From: 20CM-2-65-7 sp963830455
GTDB lineage: Bacteria > Gemmatimonadota > Gemmatimonadetes > Gemmatimonadales > GWC2-71-9
DNA length: 64,000 nt
Reading direction: 5' to 3'
Assembly (NCBI GenBank): GCA_963830455.1
Contig: CAWHMT010000001.1
Location: 1-64,000 of the forward strand
A program made the position numbers and the translations under genes. Positions 58,533 to 64,000 of the stretch are shown in pieces; position 1 is the first letter of the stretch; each line of letters starts with the position of its first letter. The notes under the pieces were generated by a model, which saw nothing but the letters and a program-made list of their open reading frames with translations, made no database searches and was not told the origin of the DNA.

Positions 58533-58814
58533 ATGAGACGCTACGTCATCGTGTGGCTGGGCCTGCTCGCTATCGTCGCTCTCGAGGTGATTCTGACGCT
58601 GGCGCACTTAGCGCCCGGTGTCTTGTTGGCGGGGCTGCTTGCGCTGGCGCTCATCGAGGCGGCACTCGGACTGCTGTACTTCATGCACCTCAGATACGAG
58701 CGGCGCAGCTTCGCGTTGAGTCTGATTCTCGCCGTCGTGATCACCGTGGTGCTGATGGATCACATCTGGTTGGATGCGTTTCGCCTGCTGCATCAGCGGC
58801 TGACCAAACCCTAG
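58533..58814 (+). CDS. cytochrome c oxidase subunit IV (CyoD-like)
   Basis: 93 aa, three helices (about 5-22, 28-50 and 60-80) with LGLLYFMHLRYERRS, the typical prokaryotic subunit IV/CyoD sequence. A GGGGGG-rich spacer with GAGG precedes its ATG. Stabilises the CuB-bearing subunit I. Confidence 0.88.
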   Translation: MRRYVIVWLGLLAIVALEVILTLAHLAPGVLLAGLLALALIEAALGLLYFMHLRYERRSFALSLILAVVITVVLMDHIWLDAFRLLHQRLTKP

Positions 58815-58833
58815 GCTATTCTCCGTGCACGCG

Positions 58834-58938
58834 ATGATGAGCGCCATGGTCATCCTCATGGCGACGGCCTTTATCCTCTCCGCCGCGGTGGCCATCGTCG
58901 CGTATCGCAAACGGAAACCACCCTCGCCTCCGCGGTAG
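58834..58938 (+). CDS. possible 34-aa single-helix protein
   Basis: Begins MMSAMVILMATAFILSAAVA and ends in a basic Pro-rich tail (AYRKRKPPSPPR). One helix of about 20 residues, positive-inside C-terminus. It lies 19 bases after subunit IV and ends before the convergent barrel gene. Small single-helix subunits are known in oxidase operons, but there is no strong ribosome-binding site. Confidence 0.4.
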   Translation: MMSAMVILMATAFILSAAVAIVAYRKRKPPSPPR

Positions 58939-58947
58939 TTTGCGAGC

Positions 58948-60116
58948 CTAGAACCGGTAGCCGAGCGCCAGGTTCAGGTGGTTGACCGCGAAGTCGCCGG
59001 CCTGATACCGCGTCTCGAGACGACGAAACTCGAATCCCAGCACGAGCGGCCCCGGTGGCCGCCACTCCACGTGGCCCTCACAGACGAAGTTGCGGAACCG
59101 GCCGGTGGCGAGCACGTCAGCGTCGTCGGGATCGTCGAGGCCGCAGCCGCCGCCGAACATCCATCCCGCGCGCGGGCGCACGTTGAGCTGCCCCCAGCCG
59201 CCCTTCGTCTGCACGGGAGCACCGGCAACGCCCACGTTCTGCCCGATGGCGCCGCCCCCGAGTCCCGCGACCGCCTGACCCACGAACGCCTCGCCGAGGA
59301 ATTCGACCGGTCCGAACCGCAGCCGCGTGTCGAAGGAAAACGCGTTGGAGGTGAGCAGCGTGTCACCCGTCAGTGAATCCAGCCCCCGCACCCAGCCGAT
59401 GTGCCCGCCGATCGCGACCTCGCTCGGGTCGTCGGTCGGTCCCCAGCCGAGTCGCAGGCGTCCCTCGACGTACGGACGGCCGGTGCGCTCACCCGAGTCG
59501 GGCTGCGTGTTGACCGGGCCCTGTACGCCGCCCGCGATCGGCGCCAGCACCGCGCCCTGGAAGGCGAGTCGCAGCGTGTAGCCGTACTCCGCCGTGATAC
59601 GGACTTGGGGAATCCAGAGCCAGAGATTGCCGGCGGTCGTGAAGCCAGGCACGCCGACACTCGCGAGCGACAACGGATTGCGCTCGGCGACGAGCGGCGC
59701 TTCCTGACCGGCGAGTACCTGCAGATGCGTCCATTGCATGGTGCCGATGGCACGCCGGAGCCGCAGGACGGGAAACGTGCGGTTGCCCGGGGTCGCAGGT
59801 TGGCCCCCATAGAAATCGACGTCGACTTCGCCGCTGAAGCTGCCGCCCAGCACTTCGGGGTCGGTGACGAACACGCCCAGGCGGGTTTGGCGCACGGTGG
59901 CGCTCGCGCCCGTGACGCCGATGGTATCGAGCTCGGCGAACGTGGGGACGTCACTGTTGTTGGTGCGCCCGCTATTATAGAAGCCGTTCATCAGCACGGT
60001 CCCGGTGAATTCGACCGTGCGCTTCGCCTGAGCAGCCGGGGGCGGGGCGGGGGCGGTGCTGGTGGTGGTGATGCGGGTTGCTGTGCGACCAGACCGATGA
60101 GAAGCAGGACCGGCAT
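58948..60116 (-). CDS. outer-membrane beta-barrel protein, probable frameshift in leader
   Basis: Barrel protein of roughly 390 aa (VEFTGTVLMNGFYNSG ... AVNHLNLALGYRF, with an aromatic C-terminus), likely a 16-strand-type porin. A clear signal peptide, MPVLLLIGLVAQQPASPPPA, starts at ATG 60116 but in a different frame from the barrel. The switch lies in the C-run stretch about 60037-60053 (plus strand G-rich), where one additional base would join both parts through a Pro-rich linker. The uninterrupted frame starts at 60162 but has no export signal. Two cysteines (GCGLDD, FVCEGH) may form a disulfide. Convergent with the oxidase operon and divergent from the second cupredoxin. Confidence 0.75.
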
Positions 60117-60195
60117 CACGGCTCGCTCCTGGCGAGTTAGGTAGCACTACAGTAAGCTCCACGCCCCGAGACGCAACAGTTTTTCAGGAGATGCA

Positions 60196-60867
60196 ATGCG
60201 TGTGTTCGCGGGAATGGTGGCCCTGCTTGCGCTTGGCGGGGGCGCCGCCCTTGCCAATCGGATCGCGGGCCGCATCGTCATCCTGGAGAAGGAGAACAAG
60301 CCGTCGCAGGACCTCGGCGACGCCGTGGTCTATTTGGAAGGCACGGCCACGCCGGCCACTGGCGCGGCGCCGGTCACGGTGGAGATCGCGATTACGGACA
60401 AGGTGTATGCGCCACACGTCGTCGTGGTGCCGGTCGGATCGACGGTGCGATTCCCGAATCACGACCCATTCAATCACAACGTATTCTCGCTGAGCGAGCC
60501 AAACACCTTTGATCTCGGTTTATACGGCCGTGGTGAGGTCAAGAGCCAGACGTTCGCGAAACCGGGACTGGTGCGGGTCTACTGCAACGTGCACCCGCGC
60601 ATGGTCGCGTACGTGCTCGTCATGGCGAATCGGCTCTACGCGCAGCCCGGACAGGACGGCAGTTTCGTGATCGAGAACGTGCCGCCCGGTCGCCATCGCT
60701 TGCACGTGTGGCATGAGCGCATTCCGACCGAGGTCATCAAAGACGTGACCGCGGGCGCGGACGGTGATCTCCAGATCGCGCTCAACGCGCGCGGCTACAA
60801 GTGGCAGCCGCATCGCAACAAATACGGACGAGACTACCCCACCAATGCCGGACGCGAGCGCTACTAA
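60196..60867 (+). CDS. second cupredoxin-like copper protein
   Basis: 223 aa; signal peptide 1-20. Type 1 copper ligands H94 (FNHNVFS), C130, H133 and M136 (YCNVHPRMVAYV), then a carboxypeptidase-like sandwich (GSFVIENVPPGRHRLHVWHER) and a polar Lys/Arg-rich tail. Same architecture as the protein at 54069, with a shorter first region. A CAGGAG site precedes ATG 60196. Overlaps the kinase gene by 23 bases. Confidence 0.87.
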   Translation: MRVFAGMVALLALGGGAALANRIAGRIVILEKENKPSQDLGDAVVYLEGTATPATGAAPVTVEIAITDKVYAPHVVVVPVGSTVRFPNHDPFNHNVFSLSEPNTFDLGLYGRGEVKSQTFAKPGLVRVYCNVHPRMVAYVLVMANRLYAQPGQDGSFVIENVPPGRHRLHVWHERIPTEVIKDVTAGADGDLQIALNARGYKWQPHRNKYGRDYPTNAGRERY

Positions 60868-62875
60868 GCCGGCGTTCGGCCTCACGGCCAAGATCTTCGT
60901 GGCCTCGGCGCTGCTCGTCGTGGCGGTCCTGGGGCTCACGTTCGGCGTCACGACCATTCAGGCGAACCGCACCGCGGACGCCTCGATCAGTCGGGCGCTA
61001 CAAACCACGCGGCGGGCGGTGGACGACTACCTCGCCGCACGGACGCGAACGTTGAGCCGCGCCAGTACCGTCGCGACCGACGTGCCGCAGTACCGGCAGC
61101 GCCTGCTCGATCAGCGCCACCGCGCCGAGGCGCTGGACCAGGCGGACGACATCCGCGGCCTGATCGGCGCCGCGTGGGTGCTCGTCACCAACAGCGACGG
61201 CATTCTGATCGCCCGGACCGATTACCGCGAGCAGTATGACCGCGACCTCTCGATCGCGCCGCTCGTCGCCAACGCGCTGAGCGGCGATCAGACGAGCGGC
61301 GCGTGGCTCGACGACGTGCGGGGCGCGATGTTCATGGCGGTCGGCACGCCGCTGCGCGATCGGCCCACGGCCGCGCCGCTTGGGGCACTCGTGGCCACCT
61401 ACCAGATCGACGACTCGCTCGCCGGAGCGATCAAGCAGGCCACGAGCTCCGACGTGGTCTTTTTCCTGCTGGATACGCTGAACACGCCCGTCGCCGTCGG
61501 CAGCACGGTCCCGGCGCAGGATATCGGGCCGGCGTTGCGGAGCGCGGTCAATCCGGAGGCGCTCGCCGCCGATACCGGCGGTGGGACGCCGCTGACCGCC
61601 ATGATGAACGGGGAGCACCTGATCGGCCTCGCCGGCGCGATCCGCTCGCCGAGCGGGGACGTGCGCGGCGGGTTCGTCGCGCTGCGCTCGCGCGAAGCGG
61701 AGCTCGCGCTGTTCAACGCGCTGCGGCGCACGATGCTGTGGGCCGTGGCGGTCGGCGTGGTGCTCGCGCTGGTCTGGGCGTTCATGCAGGCGCGCCAGAT
61801 CGCCGGACCGCTGCGCCGGCTCGTGCTGGCGACGCGCCAGGTCCAGGATGGCGATTTCAGCGTGGACATCGCCGTGAAATCGCGCGACGAGATCGGCATT
61901 CTCTCCAAGGCATTCAAGAGTCTGGTCGACGACCTCAAGGCCAAGGCCGCGCTGGTCGATTACATGATGCAGACCTCGAGCGGCGCGGCAACGCAGCGAC
62001 TGGATTCGGCGACCACCGCCGTCCGCGCTGCCGGAGGGGGAGCCGAGCCGCTCCGTCCGGGAGCCATTTTCGCCGGCCGCTACGAGGTGAAGGAGATCAT
62101 CGGCGCGGGCGGCATGGGCGTCGTCTATCGCGCGTTCGACCGCGAGCTGCAGGAGCCAGTCGCCATCAAGACGCTCAGGCCGGAGGCGCTGGCCACCGGG
62201 GCGGCGCTCGAGCGCTTCAAGCAGGAGATCCGGCTCGCGCGGCGGATCGCGCACCGCAACGTGGTCCGCACCTACGACCTCGGCGAACAAAACGGGATGT
62301 ACTACCTGACGATGGAGTACGTCGAGGGGACGTCATTGAAGCAGCTGATCGTGTCGCGGGGCAAGTTGCCGGTGGAGGTGACCTTGACCGTCGGCAAGCA
62401 GTTATGCCGGGCCCTCGAGGTGGCCCATGCCGAAGGCGTGATTCATCGGGATATCAAGCCGCAGAACATCGTCGTCGAGCCCAACGGCTTTCTGAAAGTG
62501 ATGGATTTCGGAATCGCGCGCCTCGCCAATCCGCCGCAAGGGAAGGGGCTCACCGAAGCGGGGACCTCGATCGGGACGCCGGACTACATGTCGCCCGAGC
62601 AGCTGTCGGGGATGGAGCTCGATACGCGCAGCGATCTCTACGCTGCCGGCGTGGTGCTGTTCGAGTGTCTGACGGGGCGCCTGCCCTTCGAGGCGGAAAC
62701 GACGTGGGCGCTCGTCGCGAAGCATCTCGAGGACGAGCCGCCCGATCCGCGCCTGCTCAACGCGGAGGTGCCGGGCGCGCTCGCGGTGGTCATCCTCAAA
62801 GCGATGGCGAAGGATCCCAACAATCGATTCGAGTCGGCGTCGCTGATGCACGACGCGCTCGCGCGCATCGGCTAG
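60845..62875 (+). CDS. receptor Ser/Thr protein kinase (Cache-HAMP-kinase)
   Basis: 676 aa. TM1 at about 14-36, an extracytoplasmic Cache-like sensor (40-290, with ADDIRGLIGAAWVLVTNSDG), TM2 about 293-315, HAMP about 316-370 (PLRRLVLATRQVQDGDFSVD), linker, then a complete Hanks-type kinase domain 412-676: IGAGGMGVVY, K442 (VAIKTL), HRD536IKPQN, D554FG, SPEQLSG. It puts a chemoreceptor-style input onto a Ser/Thr kinase; most bacterial receptor kinases have the sensor after the kinase. ATG 60845 lies inside the end of the cupredoxin gene. It may regulate the respiratory genes nearby. Confidence 0.92.
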   Translation: MPDASATKPAFGLTAKIFVASALLVVAVLGLTFGVTTIQANRTADASISRALQTTRRAVDDYLAARTRTLSRASTVATDVPQYRQRLLDQRHRAEALDQADDIRGLIGAAWVLVTNSDGILIARTDYREQYDRDLSIAPLVANALSGDQTSGAWLDDVRGAMFMAVGTPLRDRPTAAPLGALVATYQIDDSLAGAIKQATSSDVVFFLLDTLNTPVAVGSTVPAQDIGPALRSAVNPEALAADTGGGTPLTAMMNGEHLIGLAGAIRSPSGDVRGGFVALRSREAELALFNALRRTMLWAVAVGVVLALVWAFMQARQIAGPLRRLVLATRQVQDGDFSVDIAVKSRDEIGILSKAFKSLVDDLKAKAALVDYMMQTSSGAATQRLDSATTAVRAAGGGAEPLRPGAIFAGRYEVKEIIGAGGMGVVYRAFDRELQEPVAIKTLRPEALATGAALERFKQEIRLARRIAHRNVVRTYDLGEQNGMYYLTMEYVEGTSLKQLIVSRGKLPVEVTLTVGKQLCRALEVAHAEGVIHRDIKPQNIVVEPNGFLKVMDFGIARLANPPQGKGLTEAGTSIGTPDYMSPEQLSGMELDTRSDLYAAGVVLFECLTGRLPFEAETTWALVAKHLEDEPPDPRLLNAEVPGALAVVILKAMAKDPNNRFESASLMHDALARIG

Positions 62876-63580
62876 CTACACGCCCGCGAACCAGGGGTAG
62901 CCCTGGTCTTCCCAGTACCCACCCGGCCGCTCGGCCGTGAACGTCACCGACACGAGATACTTCGTCATCTTGTAACCGAGCTTGGTGGGCGAGTACAACC
63001 GTAGCGGTGCGCCGTGCGTGGGCGGCAGAGGATTGTCGTTCATGCCGTAGGCGAGCATGGTCTGCGGATGCATGGCGCTCGCCAGGTCCCAGCCGTTCGC
63101 ATAGCCCGAATCGAACGAGTCGAATCGCACGTAGCGCGCCTGCGGCAAGAGCTCGCACCGCTCCGCAATCGCCGACACCGGCACGCCGTGCCAGGTCGCG
63201 ATCGCGCTCCAGCCCTCGACGCAGTGATGCTTCACGGTATACGTGGTGCGCGGCATCGCCTGAAGGTCCTCGATCGAGAGCGATTGCGGCTTTCGCACGA
63301 GGCCGCCGACGTGCAGCCGCCAGGCCGCGGGATTCTGGAGCAGCGGCATCTCGCGCGAAATGAAATAGCTCGGCAGGCGCGCCGTGCGCTCGGTGATCGG
63401 GTACTCGCGCGCCAGGCGCCGCGACGAGAACAGAATCTTCTCACCGACCCAGTCGTTGAGCCGGCTGACATCGAGCAGCCAGGGCCGCACCGCGTTGCCG
63501 CCATCCCAGCCACAGGCGGCGACGAGTGAGGCTGGGCCCGCCCCCGCCAGCAGCTGCAGGAACGCGCGGCGATCAGTCAT
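62876..63580 (-). CDS. sulfite oxidase/YedY-type molybdopterin protein, exported
   Basis: 234 aa. The N-terminus DRRAFLQLL looks like a Tat signal, with a possible lipobox AAC23. The oxidoreductase domain has the molybdenum-binding C120 in VKHHCVEGWSA, plus SFDSGYANGWDL and GAPLRLYSPTKLGYKMTKYL, which define the YedY/MsrP-like branch. Reaction unknown; relatives reduce methionine sulfoxide or oxidise sulfite. Its start overlaps the cytochrome b gene by eight bases, so that protein supplies or takes electrons. The stop directly follows the kinase stop on the other strand. Confidence 0.9.
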   Translation of the reverse strand: MTDRRAFLQLLAGAGPASLVAACGWDGGNAVRPWLLDVSRLNDWVGEKILFSSRRLAREYPITERTARLPSYFISREMPLLQNPAAWRLHVGGLVRKPQSLSIEDLQAMPRTTYTVKHHCVEGWSAIATWHGVPVSAIAERCELLPQARYVRFDSFDSGYANGWDLASAMHPQTMLAYGMNDNPLPPTHGAPLRLYSPTKLGYKMTKYLVSVTFTAERPGGYWEDQGYPWFAGV

Positions 63581-64000
63581 GACTCGGAAATCTCCCGCGA
63601 TACCACCCAGAGATCATCCCACGCAGCGACGCCGGATCGACCACGAACACCAGCACGACGTGCACGATCAGAAAACCCGTGAAGATCCACACGGTCCAAA
63701 AGTGCCAGTAGCGGGCCGCCTGAAATCCGCCGAACAGACTGGTGAGCCACGAGAGCTGCGTGGGTTTGTAGATCGCGAAGCCGCTCAACACCGCCAGCGC
63801 GCCGACAACGATGATGAACGTATACGCGAGCTTTTGAAGCGGATTGTGCTTGCCTTGCGGCGGGTGCTCTTTGCGGAGTCGCAGGTAGTACTTCTGGATC
63901 TCGATCGCCCCGCGCCACTCGCGCGGCCGGAACAGCACGGCGCGCCATTCGCCACTCGCGACCAGGTAGCCCAGGTACAGCACGCCGGCGATGATCAGCG
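63573..64000 (-). CDS. cytochrome b561/Ni-hydrogenase-type cytochrome b, partial
   Basis: C-terminal 142 residues of a membrane dihaem cytochrome b; the frame stays open to the window edge (codons for LIIAG before position 63983), so the 5' part is missing. Helices with the haem ligands are readable: LAYTFIIVVGALAVLSGF and RYWHFWTVWIFTGFLIVHVV, where the last His residues bind haem. This is the usual membrane partner of YedY-like molybdoproteins, linking them to the quinone pool. Confidence 0.87.
   Translation of the reverse strand, partial: LIIAGVLYLGYLVASGEWRAVLFRPREWRGAIEIQKYYLRLRKEHPPQGKHNPLQKLAYTFIIVVGALAVLSGFAIYKPTQLSWLTSLFGGFQAARYWHFWTVWIFTGFLIVHVVLVFVVDPASLRGMISGWYRGRFPSHD

Overview
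The window is a high-GC chromosomal stretch of a Gram-negative bacterium. The gene content best fits an uncultured member of the Gemmatimonadota; this is inference, as no rRNA or other taxonomic marker is present. The reasons are many exported peptidases (M14, M19, S9, M1, M28), a TonB-dependent receptor with an N-terminal carboxypeptidase-like domain, numerous lipoproteins and outer-membrane barrels, an aa3-type oxidase cluster and dispersed short iterated repeats. No tRNA, rRNA, CRISPR array, prophage or transposase gene was recognised. Coding density is high, with many 4-base ATGA/GTGA overlaps.

Region 1 (1-5.3 kb): DoxX, a small conserved protein with a DsbA-like thioredoxin-fold protein, a Uma2-type nuclease, a cysteine-synthase-family gene broken by a G-run frameshift, and a DMT transporter. 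Three copies of a REP-like palindromic element lie here and bracket the cysteine synthase gene. Region 2 (5.3-19.4 kb): a chemoreceptor diverging from leuS, an iron transporter of the MbfA type, an ECF sigma/anti-sigma/PDZ operon, an M14 peptidase, a coupled pair of a haem-oxygenase-like diiron protein and a hybrid histidine kinase, and a PadR regulator.

Region 3 (19.4-27.3 kb): a leftward molybdenum hydroxylase set (2Fe-2S, Mo and FAD subunits) whose FAD subunit carries the extra Cys pattern of 4-hydroxybenzoyl-CoA reductase. It is interrupted by an unrelated exported protein and has iterated GGTTGGA repeats inside two of its reading frames. An M19 dipeptidase diverges from it. Region 4 (27.3-46.8 kb): an Hpt-REC protein, a degenerate HD protein, fabH, S9 and M1 peptidases, a TonB receptor pair, PhzF, a run of small membrane proteins, uppS and a winged-helix regulator.

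Region 5 (46.8-47.3 kb): a four-helix-bundle (23S rRNA intervening-sequence-type) gene enclosed by imperfect inverted repeats built from a GGCTATC unit; it looks like a free-standing small mobile element. Region 6 (47.3-51.8 kb): M28 peptidase, PHP-domain membrane protein, DinB-fold protein and a tiny basic protein.

Region 7 (51.8-64 kb): a respiratory cluster with a monohaem porin-cytochrome resembling Cyc2, a dihaem cytochrome c, a cupredoxin, an A1-type cytochrome c oxidase (subunits II, I, III, III-like, IV), a second outer-membrane barrel, a second cupredoxin, a Ser/Thr kinase with an extracytoplasmic sensor and HAMP domain, and a YedY/sulfite-oxidase-like molybdoprotein with a b-type cytochrome partner that runs off the window. 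Read together it could carry electrons from the cell surface or periplasm to O2; the donor cannot be told from sequence.

Two genes (cysteine synthase, outer-membrane barrel at 59-60 kb) are each broken by what looks like one missing base in a G/C run, so either assembly errors or slippage must be considered.
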